Origin: Chryseobacterium sp.
Lineage (GTDB): Bacteria; Bacteroidota; Bacteroidia; Flavobacteriales; Weeksellaceae
Reading direction: 5' to 3'
DNA length: 64,000 nt
Assembly (NCBI RefSeq): GCF_019236175.1
Contig: NZ_JAFAJM010000024.1
Location: 186,001 to 250,000 of the forward strand
In this document: in pieces, positions 26,462 through 36,186 of the stretch
Layout: each line of letters starts with the position of its first letter
Position numbering within the stretch: position 1 is the stretch's first letter
Made by a program: the position numbers and the translations under genes
The notes under the pieces: generated by a model
What the model saw: only the letters and a program-made list of their open reading frames with translations
The model's database searches: none
What the model was told of the DNA's origin: nothing

Positions 26462-26978
26462 TTTCTTATGTTTTGAAAATCATGATGCCAAAGATGTTCC
26501 TTTTAAAATGATAAATAATTAAGTATATGAAAATCAATATTTTGTGTTTATTCTGTTGAAATTTTTAGATGAAAAAGCATTTCAAACTGAGAAGGAATTT
26601 ATCAAAATGGAAAACAATCAATGCCTTTTATTACAATGAAATATTATTTTTTACAAGTTGAAAGATGGTATTGGTTTCTTCTATAAATGGCGGAACTTCA
26701 AAATATTGTATCAGACAGATCTTACTATATTCTATAGCCAGTTGTTTTATAATAATTTTTAAACAGATCATTTTAAATTTTTCTGAAAAAGTATCTTCAG
26801 ACCGGAGTTTCAGAAAGGACATATATTCAAGACTGTAATTTTATGATAATCAGTGTTTTATTTATTTTTTTTAAAAAATATTTAATTAGGTTAATTTGTA
26901 TGTATCTGATTATTATGCTATTGTGTTTTTGAAAACTATTTTTTTGAGCTTTTTTTGAGACCTTTTTACACAGACTTA
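26462..26978. other. AT-rich intergenic region
   Basis: About 520 bp without a convincing gene. It must hold the leftward promoter of the small-protein operon; no exact CAAAnnTA is found near 26461. A 63-codon leftward frame (26631-26822) and a 30-codon rightward frame (26569-26661) are open but show no support. Long A/T tracts occupy 26860-26960. Confidence 0.5.
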
Positions 26979-26982
26979 TTTG

Positions 26983-27014
26983 TTGTGATGAAAAGAATAG
27001 AATGAATATCTTTG
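26983..27014 (+). promoter_or_regulatory. Promoter of the nucleoid-associated protein gene
   Basis: TTG at 26983-26985, 21-nt spacer, then TATCTTTG at 27007-27014: both halves of the Bacteroidota housekeeping promoter, ending 19 nt before the ATG. Confidence 0.7.
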
Positions 27015-27033
27015 CAGTCCAAATATTCAGAAG

Positions 27034-28047
27034 ATGTTTTCAAAAATTATAGTACACAGAGTCGGAAATAAAATCAACGGAGATTCCTTAACACTTTCCC
27101 AGGAGGAACTGAAGCTAGAGGAAGGAATGGCAGAATTGCTTGAAGATTACTTTTTAGGATCATTCAAATCAGAGGAAACTTTTCATTTTTACAGTGATTC
27201 TTACTTGGTAAATAATCCGGTATATAGTGCTGTATCGGAAATTTTTGATGATAAGTCCAAATTTATATGGGAGTCTGAAAATATTGCAAAACACCTTTTC
27301 GAAGCTGCTGAAAACCCTAGGGTTCAGAGTGGGGAATTGTTTATTGTACTTTTTGAAGATGAAAGTGATCGCCCGGACAGAGTGGATAAGATAGGAATCT
27401 TTAAAACTGAAAAAAGAGAGTCTTTCCTTAAAATTAATCCTAATGAGGAAACCTTTGATATTGAAAAAGATCAGGGAATCGGCTTGTCTAAAATTGATAA
27501 AGCAGCTTTAATCTATAATAATGATAAAGAGACCGGCTATGTACTTTCTGTCGTTGACAACAATAAAAACGGAGATATGTACTACTGGTTCGAAGATTTC
27601 CTAAAAGTAAAACAGCGTGATGATGAATATTTCCACACGCAGGAAGCCTTAATGGTATATAAAGATTATATTACGAAACAATTGCCACAGGAATTTGAAG
27701 TTTCTAAAGCTGATCAGGCAGATTTCCTGAATAAGTCTATCAATTTCTTCAAAGAAAAAGAAGAATTTAAACTGGATGATTTCGCTAATGAAGTATTAGG
27801 AGATGAACACGTCATTGAAAGTTTTGTTAACTTTAAAACCGATTATGAACAGGATATGCAGGTGAATATTGCTGAAGAATTTCCAATCAGTGAGGCTGCG
27901 GTAAAGAAAACGCAAAGACATTTCAAAAGCATCATTAAACTGGATAAAAATTTTCACATTTACATCCACGGAGATCGACAGAAGATTGAAACAGGCGAGG
28001 ATGATAAAGGGAAATATTACAGACTTTATTTCGATAAAGAAGTATAA
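27034..28047 (+). CDS. Nucleoid-associated protein (NdpA/YejK family)
   Basis: A 337-residue cytoplasmic protein matching the 37-kDa nucleoid-associated family. The start MFSKIIVHRVGNKINGDSLT is the family N-terminus. The middle has GLSKIDKAALIYN and YWFEDFLKVKQRDDEYFHT, close to the stretch conserved in E. coli YejK. The family associates with the nucleoid and has been noted to bind DNA; its exact role is unsettled. It is preceded by a clear promoter and followed by a structured intergenic repeat, so it is probably a single-gene transcript. Confidence 0.85.
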   Translation: MFSKIIVHRVGNKINGDSLTLSQEELKLEEGMAELLEDYFLGSFKSEETFHFYSDSYLVNNPVYSAVSEIFDDKSKFIWESENIAKHLFEAAENPRVQSGELFIVLFEDESDRPDRVDKIGIFKTEKRESFLKINPNEETFDIEKDQGIGLSKIDKAALIYNNDKETGYVLSVVDNNKNGDMYYWFEDFLKVKQRDDEYFHTQEALMVYKDYITKQLPQEFEVSKADQADFLNKSINFFKEKEEFKLDDFANEVLGDEHVIESFVNFKTDYEQDMQVNIAEEFPISEAAVKKTQRHFKSIIKLDKNFHIYIHGDRQKIETGEDDKGKYYRLYFDKEV

Positions 28048-28058
28048 GCGGGAAAAGT

Positions 28059-28185
28059 GCCGGAAGAGAGACTACGTTACTTTCAGTTATGATTACTGAC
28101 AGTAGGTATATTATTACTTTTACCCTAAAAAGTAAAAAAAGAAAATAATTATTCTTTATGACGTTCATAACTTCTCTCTTCCGGC
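28059..28185. repeat. 127-bp inverted-repeat cassette with internal hairpins
   Basis: GCCGGAAGAGAGA (28059-28071) and TCTCTCTTCCGGC (28173-28185) are perfect 13-nt inverted arms 101 nt apart. Between them are smaller dyads: TCAGT/ACTGA, CTTTT/AAAAG and TTATGA/TCATAA. It begins 12 nt after a stop codon. It may be a small mobile palindrome, a processed RNA or an elaborate terminator. Confidence 0.6.
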
Positions 28186-28253
28186 TTCAAACCTTTCAAA
28201 GCTCAGTTAAATAATAATATCATAACTTTATTGCTGATTACAAAACAGGAGTT

Positions 28254-29216
28254 ATGAAGTTTATGATATTTTTCTGGGGAGCTCTCCTCTTCTTTTTCTG
28301 CGTTCCTTTTCCGGTTTTCATTTACATGATAACTGAAGAAGTCATAACAGAACCGAGAAATTCATTTGCCGTTAGCTATGGATATCTCGGTTTTTCGTTA
28401 CTGATCTGGATATATATCATTATTTTCTTTATCAATAACCTTTTTGTTAAAACATTTAAACAGAGAAATACCATTTATTCCATTCTTAGAAACGGAATTC
28501 CGAGAGAGGCCAGAGTCACCCGTTTTACGCTGATCAAATATTTTCCTAAAACCAATATGAATGCCATTCAGATTGAGCTTTCATTTCCTAATCTCAGGAA
28601 TACCATGATTGAGCACGAAATGATGTTTCATGATTCCAGACCTCAGGAAAAAAGATATGATGCGGGAAAGACGGTAAAGATACTGCTGAACCCCAATGTT
28701 TCACAGGAGCCTTATTGTATTTTAAGCAATCAGAAAGTGAAGGTGAATGCATCAGCAATATTACTCAGAGGAGTTTTTGTCATCTTACTTATTGCTTATG
28801 TAATAGGGTTATATTATTATTTCTACACAAGAGAATCTTTTGATTTTGGGTGGCGATTTCTCACCTTTATGCACCCGATTATTTTCAGCGGCATGATGAT
28901 GATTATTTATATACTGGTATTTCAGCTGATTATCGGGAAATTTTTTAAGAATACGAAAGAAGAGCGGATTCTGTTTTCCGGAAGAAATGCCCGGGCTGAA
29001 ATTATAGGTATAAGTGAGACCGGCGTAAGCGTTAACGATCAGCCTCAAATTATGTTTCAGGTCAGCTTTAAAGATTTCAGAGGAAAGGAACATTTTGCAG
29101 TGTATAAAAAAATAGTCAGCCATCTGAATCTTTCTTCTGTACCTAAACAAGGCAGCATAGAAATTCTGTATGATGAAAATAACCCTGAGAAAATTATAAT
29201 TCCGAAAATTTTTTAG
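28254..29216 (+). CDS. Membrane protein with two DUF3592-like modules
   Basis: A 320-residue inner-membrane protein. It has two helices near 3-25 and 43-65, a soluble beta module (about 75-165), two more helices (about 172-193 and 208-232), and a second soluble module (about 240-320). Both modules have the DUF3592-like theme of a short strand (ARVTRFTLIKYF; ARAEIIGISETG), then a strand followed by Y-D-x-x-x-P (YDAGKTVKILLNPN; EILYDENNPEKI). The repeat suggests internal duplication. The function is unknown. It runs toward the cyclase gene, which has its own promoter. Confidence 0.65.
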   Translation: MKFMIFFWGALLFFFCVPFPVFIYMITEEVITEPRNSFAVSYGYLGFSLLIWIYIIIFFINNLFVKTFKQRNTIYSILRNGIPREARVTRFTLIKYFPKTNMNAIQIELSFPNLRNTMIEHEMMFHDSRPQEKRYDAGKTVKILLNPNVSQEPYCILSNQKVKVNASAILLRGVFVILLIAYVIGLYYYFYTRESFDFGWRFLTFMHPIIFSGMMMIIYILVFQLIIGKFFKNTKEERILFSGRNARAEIIGISETGVSVNDQPQIMFQVSFKDFRGKEHFAVYKKIVSHLNLSSVPKQGSIEILYDENNPEKIIIPKIF

Positions 29217-29244
29217 AATATAAAACAGAGGTATCAGATGTTCC

Positions 29245-29275
29245 TTTGTGATTTCCGGCTTTTTTCCTTCCTTTG
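29245..29275 (+). promoter_or_regulatory. Candidate promoter of the cyclase gene
   Basis: TTTG at 29245-29248, a 19-nt spacer, then TTCCTTTG at 29268-29275, one base from TAnnTTTG. The transcript would start near 29280, favouring the ATG at 29294. Confidence 0.5.
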
Positions 29276-29293
29276 TCAAATCAAACAGAGTAC

Positions 29294-30067
29294 ATGAAAA
29301 CAACCATCGTCGATTTATCCAAACCTATTCAGTACAATGCAGGTGACCCATGGTTCATGCGGGTAAAGATCAAGCATAAATCTCACAAAAAATCCCATTG
29401 GCTGATTCGTCTGGCTCTGAACCTTCCATTCAGGCTTTTCCCGAAAAACTGGACGGGATGGGCAGATGATACGATCAAAAATATGGGACTTCATGCGACT
29501 ACTCATATTGATGCCCCATGGCATTATGGGCCTGTTGTAGAAGGGAAACCCGCTAAAACCATAGACCAGATTCCTCTGGAATGGTGTTATGGGGACGGAA
29601 TTGTAATTGACTGTACTCATAAAGAAGATTTTGTGGCTATCACAATAGATGATCTTAAAAAGGATCTTGATAAAAACGGTATTGTGATTCAGGAAGGTAA
29701 TATCGTGTTGATCAGAACTGACCGTGATGAAATGATGGGAACTTCCGATTTTGTGGAAAAAGGAACAGGAATGAGCCGTGAAGCTACGGAATGGCTGATC
29801 GATCAGGGGGTGAAAGTAATGGGTATCGATCAGTGGGGATGGGATTTGCCATTGAAATTTATGGCCAAAAGGGCAAAAGAACTGAATGATCCGGAATATT
29901 TCTGGGAAGGACACCGTGTAGGTATTGAAAAAGAATATTTGCATATCGAACAGCTTACCAATCTTAAATCGTTGCCGCCATCAGGATTTAAGGTCTGTGT
30001 ATTTCCTCTTAAAATTGTAGGCGGATCTGCAGCACCGGCAAGGGTAGTAGCCATGATGAATGAATAG
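29294..30067 (+). CDS. Cyclase-family metal-dependent hydrolase (kynurenine-formamidase-like)
   Basis: 257 residues from the ATG at 29294; the frame can begin at a TTG at 29273, but a promoter box overlaps that codon. The motif HATTHIDAPWHYGP (about 67-80) is the family metal site, H-x-x-x-H-x-D-x-P-x-H. GVKVMGIDQWGWD and WEGHRVGIEKEYLHIEQL complete the fold. The family includes arylformamidase and other amide or lactone hydrolases, and the substrate cannot be assigned. No tryptophan-degradation gene is adjacent. The gene ends at a bidirectional terminator. Confidence 0.85.
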   Translation: MKTTIVDLSKPIQYNAGDPWFMRVKIKHKSHKKSHWLIRLALNLPFRLFPKNWTGWADDTIKNMGLHATTHIDAPWHYGPVVEGKPAKTIDQIPLEWCYGDGIVIDCTHKEDFVAITIDDLKKDLDKNGIVIQEGNIVLIRTDRDEMMGTSDFVEKGTGMSREATEWLIDQGVKVMGIDQWGWDLPLKFMAKRAKELNDPEYFWEGHRVGIEKEYLHIEQLTNLKSLPPSGFKVCVFPLKIVGGSAAPARVVAMMNE

Positions 30068-30085
30068 AATATCAATAAAAAAAAC

Positions 30086-30124
30086 AAAAGAGCGGATTTG
30101 TAGGGTTAACAAATCCGCTCTTTT
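30086..30124. terminator. Bidirectional terminator between the cyclase and sdhB
   Basis: AAAAGAGCGGATTTG (30086-30100) pairs perfectly with CAAATCCGCTCTTTT (30110-30124), 9-nt loop, A- and T-rich on both sides. It ends the cyclase and SDH operons. Confidence 0.93.
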
Positions 30125-30144
30125 TATTATATACTTAGTTTCTG

Positions 30145-30894
30145 TTATTTCTTTTTAAAGAATAAAGATCTGTTATATTCAAAATTCATTCTGGCGATAT
30201 TCAGTACTGAAATTCCTTGTGGGCACTCTACTTCACAGGCTTCAGTATTGGAGCAATGTCCGAATAATTCGGTGTCCATCTGGGCTACCATATCCAATAC
30301 ACGTTTGCTTCTTTCTTCTTTTCCTTGCGGAAGTAAAACCATATGAGTGATTTTTGCCGAGGTAAATAATGCGGCACTTCCGTTTTTGCAGGTTGCTACA
30401 CAGGCACCACATCCGATGCAGGCTGCAGAATCAAAAGATTCTTCGGCAGTCTGATGAGTAACAGGAATGGCTGTCGCATCGGGCGCCTGCCCTGTATTGA
30501 CAGATACAAAACCTCCTGATGAGATGATCCTGTCAAAAGCGGAACGGTCTACCTTCAGGTCTTTTTTTACCGGAAAAGCTTCTGCCCGGAATGGTTCTAT
30601 CAGAATGGTTTCACCATCTTTAAAAGAACGTAGGTGAAGTTGGCAGGTTGTTGTATGTTTTAAGGGACCATGGGCAATCCCGTTAATCATCATTCCGCAC
30701 TGGCCGCAGATTCCTTCGCGGCAGTCATGATCAAATTCTACAGGTTCATCTCCTTCAATGATCAGTTTCTCATTCAGTGTGTCCAGCATTTCAAGGAAAG
30801 ACATGTCGGGATTCAGTCCTTTAAGGTCATAGCTGACCAGTTTTCCCTCACTTTTTCTGTCTTTCTGTCTCCATATCTTAAGGTGTAAATCCAT
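30145..30894 (-). CDS. sdhB: Succinate dehydrogenase/fumarate reductase iron-sulfur subunit
   Basis: A 249-residue subunit with three clusters. CREGICGQCG (C58, C63, C66) with C84 binds 2Fe-2S, CIGCGACVATC binds 4Fe-4S, and CSNTEACEVECP belongs to the 3Fe-4S set. It passes electrons between the flavin and the hemes of SdhC. Together with the single-subunit cytochrome b it is a type B complex, as in Bacteroidota. It is the last gene of the operon, 12 nt after sdhA. Confidence 0.95.
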   Translation of the reverse strand: MDLHLKIWRQKDRKSEGKLVSYDLKGLNPDMSFLEMLDTLNEKLIIEGDEPVEFDHDCREGICGQCGMMINGIAHGPLKHTTTCQLHLRSFKDGETILIEPFRAEAFPVKKDLKVDRSAFDRIISSGGFVSVNTGQAPDATAIPVTHQTAEESFDSAACIGCGACVATCKNGSAALFTSAKITHMVLLPQGKEERSKRVLDMVAQMDTELFGHCSNTEACEVECPQGISVLNIARMNFEYNRSLFFKKK

Positions 30895-30906
30895 AATTTT
30901 TGTTTT

Positions 30907-32823
30907 TTATTTGTAACTTCTTACCGTTGGCTGCATTTCTTCGAAGACCAGTGGTTCCCTGATCAGTTCGGGTTCGCTGTTTGTCCCGGTCCAGCCCCAG
31001 GCGGAAATAAACTGGTACTCTGCATCATTTCTCATCGCTTCTCCATCCGGAGTCTGGAACTCTTCACGGAAATGGGCACCACAGGATTCATTACGGGTTA
31101 AGGCATCGTAGCACATCAGTTCACCAATTTCGAAATAATCGGCAACACGGCCGGCTTTTTCAAGTTCAGTATTCATGGTATCACCTTGTCCGGAGACCTT
31201 CACATCTCGGTAAAATTCCTGTTTTAATTTTCTGATCTCCTGAATAGCGTATTTTAGCCCCTCTTCATTTCTGGCAAGTCCGCAATAATCGTAAAGCAGT
31301 TTTCCCAATGTTTTATGAAAGTGGTCAACGGTCTGGGTTCCCTGGATATTCATCAGGTCCTGAATCTGCTGTTTCACGGCTTTTTCAGTCTGTTCAAATT
31401 CCGGCGTATCCGATGAGATTTTGCCGGTATGAATTTCATCCGCCAGATAATTGGCAATGGTGTAAGGAGCGATAAAATAACCGTCTACGGAAGCCTGCAA
31501 AAGAGAATTGGCTCCTAAGCGGTTAGCTCCGTGATCTGCAAAGTTGGCTTCTCCCAAAGCGAAAAGTCCCGGAACGGTGGTCATTAATTCATAATCTACC
31601 CAAAGTCCACCCATGGAAAAATGCGCGGAAGGAGAAATCATCATGGGTTCCTTATAAGCATCATATCCTGTTATTTTAAGATACATATCAAATAAGTTTC
31701 CATATTTTTCTTTGATCTTATCTTTTCCCTGTTCTTTGATAGCTTTTGAAAAATCAAGGTAAACGGCATTTTTTAACGGTCCGATTCCATAGCCGGCATC
31801 AATTCTTTCTTTTGCGGCACGGGAGGAAATATCTCTCGGAGCAAGGTTTCCGAAAGCCGGATATCTTCTTTCAAGATAATAATCTCTTTCATTTTCAGGA
31901 ATATCATTGGGTTTTCTGTTTTCACCCGGTTGTGCAGGAACCCAGATACGTCCGTCATTACGTAATGACTCAGACATCAAAGTCAGTTTAGACTGATAGT
32001 CACCGGACTGAGGAAGAGAAGTCGGGTGTACCTGAATCCAGCTCGGAGAAGCCATTAAAGCTCCTTTTTTATGAGCTCTCCAGATGGCGGAGCCGTTACA
32101 TCCCATGGCTAGTGTAGAAAGGTAATAGATTTTTCCGTAACCGCCTGTAGCCAATACTACTGCATGAGCAGCATGTCTTTCAATTTCTCCGGTATCTAAA
32201 TTCCTTACAATAATTCCTCTTGCCTTTCCGTCAATGACAACCAGATCAAGCATTTCGTGTCTTGAAAATAACTGAACAGAGCCTTTTCCGACTTGTCTCA
32301 TTAAAGCCTGATAAGCTCCAAGAAGCAGCTGTTGTCCGGTTTGTCCTCTTGCATAGAAAGTACGGCTTACCTGAACACCTCCGAAAGAACGGTTGTTAAG
32401 GTAACCACCATATTCACGACCAAACGGAACACCTTGTGCTACAGCCTGATCGATGAGGTTTAAAGAACATTCGGCCATACGGTAAACATTGGCTTCGCGT
32501 GCTCTGAAGTCACCCCCTTTGAGAGTATCTACAAACATTCTGTATACACTGTCTCCATCGTTTTTATAATTTTTGGCAGCATTTACCCCTCCTTGTGCAG
32601 CGACAGAATGGGCTCTTCTGGGGCTGTCCTGGAAACAGAATGATTTAACATTATATCCCATTTCGCCCAGTGAAGCAGCTATGGAGCTTCCAGCCAGTCC
32701 TGTTCCCACGACAATGACATCCAGCTTTTTACGGTTAGCCGGATTGACGAGTTTTGCTTTCTTTTTATAGTTGTCCCATTTTTGTTCCAAAGGGCCTTGT
32801 GGTATTTTTGAATCTAAAATCAT
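30907..32823 (-). CDS. sdhA: Succinate dehydrogenase/fumarate reductase flavoprotein subunit
   Basis: 638 residues from the ATG at 32823; a longer start at 32856 would overlap sdhC by 23 nt. [18 protein letters not shown] forms the FAD loop, and [20 protein letters not shown] includes the segment around the flavin-linking His. HPTSLP and the C-terminal acidic region [15 protein letters not shown] line the active site. It oxidises succinate to fumarate or does the reverse. Ten nt separate it from the sdhC stop, and the operon context with a dicarboxylate transporter fits. Confidence 0.95.
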   Translation of the reverse strand: MILDSKIPQGPLEQKWDNYKKKAKLVNPANRKKLDVIVVGTGLAGSSIAASLGEMGYNVKSFCFQDSPRRAHSVAAQGGVNAAKNYKNDGDSVYRMFVDTLKGGDFRAREANVYRMAECSLNLIDQAVAQGVPFGREYGGYLNNRSFGGVQVSRTFYARGQTGQQLLLGAYQALMRQVGKGSVQLFSRHEMLDLVVIDGKARGIIVRNLDTGEIERHAAHAVVLATGGYGKIYYLSTLAMGCNGSAIWRAHKKGALMASPSWIQVHPTSLPQSGDYQSKLTLMSESLRNDGRIWVPAQPGENRKPNDIPENERDYYLERRYPAFGNLAPRDISSRAAKERIDAGYGIGPLKNAVYLDFSKAIKEQGKDKIKEKYGNLFDMYLKITGYDAYKEPMMISPSAHFSMGGLWVDYELMTTVPGLFALGEANFADHGANRLGANSLLQASVDGYFIAPYTIANYLADEIHTGKISSDTPEFEQTEKAVKQQIQDLMNIQGTQTVDHFHKTLGKLLYDYCGLARNEEGLKYAIQEIRKLKQEFYRDVKVSGQGDTMNTELEKAGRVADYFEIGELMCYDALTRNESCGAHFREEFQTPDGEAMRNDAEYQFISAWGWTGTNSEPELIREPLVFEEMQPTVRSYK

Positions 32824-32833
32824 GATAAGTCTT

Positions 32834-33490
32834 TTAATGGTAAGTAAAGAACACATACACCGGCATCAGGGCAAAACCCAGGCTGATGATGATGGAATAG
32901 GCGATTCCAATGGTTTTAAACCATTTTACAAATTTAGGATGGTAAAGCCCCAAGGTCCTTACGGCACTGTGTATTCCATGGATCATATGGTAACATAAAG
33001 CAATCATGGACAGGACATAGATGATCACATACCACCATTCTTTGAAAACGGTTACCACAAGAATATACAGATCTTTATTGCCATTTTCATCCAAAGGAGG
33101 ATTTCCGAATTTATAGATGTACCAGAAGTTTTGAAAATGAATGACCAGAAAAATAAGAATTAATGTTCCTAATATTCCCATATTCCGGGATGCCCACTGA
33201 CTTGCCCTTCCACGTTTGTCATTCCGGTAGTTTCCTCCCGTTTTTTTATTTTTTAAAGTGATCACTAATCCGTCAGCAGCATGCACAATGATACTGGCAT
33301 ACAAAACATAAGAAACTATTTTGATAATGATATTTCCTGATAAAAAATGAGAGTACGCATTAAACTGAAGATGCGCCTGCTCCTGCGGAAGAAACAACTG
33401 GAGATTTCCCAGAAAGTGAATCAGCAGAAAGAACCCCAGAAAGAGCCCGGTAAGACACATCAGCATTTTTCTTGACAATGTTGATAACAT
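32834..33490 (-). CDS. sdhC: Succinate dehydrogenase cytochrome b subunit
   Basis: A 218-residue integral membrane protein with five predicted helices. It begins [23 protein letters not shown] (first helix, cited in part, with a conserved His). [14 protein letters not shown] and [15 protein letters not shown] carry further His residues, and [16 protein letters not shown] sits near the end. The pattern gives two heme-b ligand pairs, as in di-heme type B SQR/QFR. It anchors SdhA and SdhB and exchanges electrons with menaquinone. It is placed between the transporter and sdhA in one operon. Confidence 0.93.
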   Translation of the reverse strand: MLSTLSRKMLMCLTGLFLGFFLLIHFLGNLQLFLPQEQAHLQFNAYSHFLSGNIIIKIVSYVLYASIIVHAADGLVITLKNKKTGGNYRNDKRGRASQWASRNMGILGTLILIFLVIHFQNFWYIYKFGNPPLDENGNKDLYILVVTVFKEWWYVIIYVLSMIALCYHMIHGIHSAVRTLGLYHPKFVKWFKTIGIAYSIIISLGFALMPVYVFFTYH

Positions 33491-33506
33491 AGAGTTGATT
33501 TAATAA

Positions 33507-34937
33507 TTAATAATATCCTAAAACTTTCATCCACAATCCTCCTACAACCATGTAGATAATTAATAATACAATACCTATTTCGAGACCTCTGAGCCACCAT
33601 GCTTTAAGATCTACATATCCGCTTCCGAAGAATACCGGTGCCGGACCGTGTCCATAATGGGTAAGCACTCCATAAATTGAGCCCATAAAACCAAGCATCA
33701 TGGCCAATAACATAGGAGGAATTCCTAAAGAAACCCCTACACCCAAAAGAGCGGCATACATGGCTGCTACGTGGGCAGTGGCACTTGCAAAAATATAGTG
33801 ACTGAAGAAATAAACTACAATAATAACCGGGAAGGCTACCTGCCAGCTCAGACCTCCGATTTGTACCTTGATAAGGTTGCTGAACCAGCCAATAAAGCCT
33901 AATTCATTTAAAGAACTGGCCATCATAACCAGTACGGCAAACCAGACAATAGTATCCCAGGCTCCTTTTTCTCCTTTTACATCTTCCCAGGTCAATACGG
34001 AAGTTAACAGAAGTAAAGTTAACCCGATGAACGCTGTAGTAGTAGCATCAATAGAAAGCGCTCCTCCAAAAATCCATAAGACTAAAAGAATGAAAAAAGC
34101 CAGTAACATCAGCCATTCGTTTCTGGAGATAGGCCCCATTTCTTTTAATTTCTGTGCTGCCATTTTCGGTGCATCTCCTGTTTTTTTCAATTCAGGCGGG
34201 TACAATTTGTATAAAACCAAAGGAACTACAAAGAAGGCAACAGCTCCGGGAATAAAACCGGCAGCGGCCCATGACATCCACGTAATATTTATTCCGAGAT
34301 TGGCTGCAAATTTCTGACACATCGGGTTACTTGCAGTCCCTGTAAGAAACATAGATGAGGCGATAAGGTTCATATAATAACTGTTCAATGTTAAAAATGA
34401 ACCTAGTTTTCTGTGAGTTTCCGGCTTTTCCGGAACGGAATCAAAACTCATGGCCATAGACTTCATGATCGGATAAATAATTCCTCCGCCTCTTGCTGTA
34501 TTACTCGGAATAGCAGGAGCCAGACATACATCAGCAAGTCCTAAACCGTAAGCAAGTCCTAATGAACTTTTACCGAAAATTCGGATGAATAAAAAGGCAA
34601 TACGGTTTCCAAGTCCGGTTTTGATAAATCCCCGGGCAATAAAAAATGAGATCCCGATCAGCCAGATGACTTTATCTCCGAAGCCTGAAAGTGCCTTTGT
34701 AATTGATTTTCCCGGATCACCAGGAGCTACCACTTCGGTAAGTGCTGTAAATCCAATGGCCATCATACACATCGTTCCCATGGGAGCCGCTTTTAAGATA
34801 ATCCCTAAAATGGTTGCTGCAAAGATGGCAAACAAATGCCAGGCATTCTCAGCAACTCCCTCCGGAGCAGGAATGAACCATATGATTAATGCAACGGCAA
34901 ATGTAATTGCTACGTTTTTGATATTAATTTCTTTCAT
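33507..34937 (-). CDS. DASS-family (SLC13) anion/dicarboxylate symporter
   Basis: 476 residues from the ATG at 34937; a GTG three codons earlier is possible. There are about 11-12 hydrophobic segments. APAIPSNTARGGGIIYPIMK and LTGTASNPMCQKF carry the paired S-N-T/S-N-P hairpin motifs of the SLC13 transporters. FSHYIFASATAHVAAMYAAL and YGHGPAPVFFGSGYVDLKAW follow the plastid DiT1 and bacterial CitT/TtdT pattern. Substrates in the family are succinate, malate, fumarate, 2-oxoglutarate or citrate. It lies 16 nt before sdhC and 19 nt after a porin, so the operon suggests C4-dicarboxylate uptake. Confidence 0.9.
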   Translation of the reverse strand: MKEINIKNVAITFAVALIIWFIPAPEGVAENAWHLFAIFAATILGIILKAAPMGTMCMMAIGFTALTEVVAPGDPGKSITKALSGFGDKVIWLIGISFFIARGFIKTGLGNRIAFLFIRIFGKSSLGLAYGLGLADVCLAPAIPSNTARGGGIIYPIMKSMAMSFDSVPEKPETHRKLGSFLTLNSYYMNLIASSMFLTGTASNPMCQKFAANLGINITWMSWAAAGFIPGAVAFFVVPLVLYKLYPPELKKTGDAPKMAAQKLKEMGPISRNEWLMLLAFFILLVLWIFGGALSIDATTTAFIGLTLLLLTSVLTWEDVKGEKGAWDTIVWFAVLVMMASSLNELGFIGWFSNLIKVQIGGLSWQVAFPVIIVVYFFSHYIFASATAHVAAMYAALLGVGVSLGIPPMLLAMMLGFMGSIYGVLTHYGHGPAPVFFGSGYVDLKAWWLRGLEIGIVLLIIYMVVGGLWMKVLGYY

Positions 34938-34956
34938 GATAATCACTATTTAAGGG

Positions 34957-36120
34957 TTAAAATCTACTCTGTACCTGAACGATGAATAGATTGTTGTTGT
35001 ATTGGGAGGTATTTTCCACCTGATATTTATAGCGGTCAAACTGAACACCCAGCTGAATTCTTGCACCGTAATTTTTCAGAAACTCGAGTCCGAACATCGG
35101 GGTAACAGTTTGTCTTGGATTAGAATCCATCCGAAAATTGGTATCCAGATATTCATACCGGCATGAAACTTCAAAAGCACTCAGGTTTTTGTGGTTGATC
35201 TCATACCTTAGATTAGGAAGGAAATAAATTCCACGAACGAGATACTGATCCGGATTGGCAGGTCTTATTTCAGGATCAATAGAGTTGTATAAAACATGAT
35301 TGGTTGCCTGTTTTGCTTCCAGCTGCATATCAAGGCTCCATCTCGGATCGAATTTTACCAAAGAACTCAGATCCACCCCCAAAGCATATACTTTTTTACT
35401 GAATACTTCTCCGATACCTCCGTTTAGGCCTACATTGAAATTGTACTTTTTAGATAAGCCAAAAACCAGACGGGTAGAATACTGCTTTCCGTTATCATTA
35501 TCATTGATTTGATTTTTTCCGTTTCCATTGACTACAGAAACGGCATATTGAAATGGAATTTCTCCGAGCTGAAGCTGCCCTGTGGCAGACATTCCGATTT
35601 GAAAACTTGTCCAGCCCAGCTTTCCGAATTCAGTATATTGATTAGACCAGTCTAAAGATTTAATAATATCGATCGGGTACGTTTCCTCAATTCCGAACCA
35701 GGGTCTGAATTGTCCTACGGTAATGGCCAGTTTAGGATTGAAAGTATATTTCAGGTAAGCATTTTCCAGAACTCTGCTTTTAGGATCATTCTTGAAATCG
35801 GCAAGGTTTGCCAAGACTACCACTTCTGTACGTTTACTGATTTGTGCCCGTACCTGAACCCTCATGTATTTCAGCATGAAATTATTGCTGGTTCCGGAAC
35901 CGTCCGAATGATGAAGTCCGTTTACATCAACATCTTTGCTCATTCCTACCAGATAACGTGCCTGAAAAAGGCCTTTAATCTGAAGCTGCGGATATTTCAC
36001 ATGTTCATCTTCGGGTTGAGGTTGGGTTTGTAAAGAATCCTGTATTTGTGCATTTGCTGAAAACCAACAGGCCAGCATGCACAGCAACAGGCTTTTCTTT
36101 TTGATTGAAAAAAAGGCCAT
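34957..36120 (-). CDS. OprP/OprO-like porin
   Basis: A 387-residue outer-membrane protein. The signal peptide is about 1-24 (ACWFSANAQ), followed by a barrel with many alternating strands. ITVGQFRPWFGIEETYPID resembles the strand used in phosphate-selective porin O/P proteins, and the C-terminus ends FIVQVQSRF with a terminal Phe. The family name reflects homology only. Because this gene leads an operon of a dicarboxylate transporter and SDH, organic acid passage is more likely than phosphate. Nothing suggests Pho control. Confidence 0.85.
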   Translation of the reverse strand: MAFFSIKKKSLLLCMLACWFSANAQIQDSLQTQPQPEDEHVKYPQLQIKGLFQARYLVGMSKDVDVNGLHHSDGSGTSNNFMLKYMRVQVRAQISKRTEVVVLANLADFKNDPKSRVLENAYLKYTFNPKLAITVGQFRPWFGIEETYPIDIIKSLDWSNQYTEFGKLGWTSFQIGMSATGQLQLGEIPFQYAVSVVNGNGKNQINDNDNGKQYSTRLVFGLSKKYNFNVGLNGGIGEVFSKKVYALGVDLSSLVKFDPRWSLDMQLEAKQATNHVLYNSIDPEIRPANPDQYLVRGIYFLPNLRYEINHKNLSAFEVSCRYEYLDTNFRMDSNPRQTVTPMFGLEFLKNYGARIQLGVQFDRYKYQVENTSQYNNNLFIVQVQSRF

Positions 36121-36151
36121 ATCTTTTTATTTGTTTTTATTTTTATTAAAG

Positions 36152-36186
36152 CCGGAAAGTACTAAAATGCTTTCGTGGCTTTCCGG
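36152..36186 (-). promoter_or_regulatory. Hairpin in the leader of the porin-SDH operon
   Basis: CCGGAAAG (36152-36159) pairs with CTTTCCGG (36179-36186), about 30 nt upstream of the porin start. It is followed by an A-rich leader, not a U-tract, so a regulatory or stability role is more likely than termination. A second short dyad, CACTTAA/TTAAGTG, lies at 36304-36321. Confidence 0.35.

Noticed and set aside
26569-26661. 30-codon rightward frame with a basic product
   Set aside because: Too short and unsupported, though AT-rich gaps can hide small genes.
26631-26822. 63-codon leftward open frame in the gap before the nucleoid-associated gene
   Set aside because: AT-rich, Ile/Lys-biased product with no domain, no promoter and no conserved neighbour; not enough to call a gene.
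29273-30067. TTG start for the cyclase
   Set aside because: It falls on a promoter-like box; ATG at 29294 is preferred.
30907-32856. Longer sdhA start
   Set aside because: It would overlap sdhC by 23 nt and adds residues not expected in the family; ATG at 32823 is better.
34957-36120. Phosphate porin under Pho control
   Set aside because: Neighbours are dicarboxylate and SDH genes, and no Pho-box-like sequence is evident.
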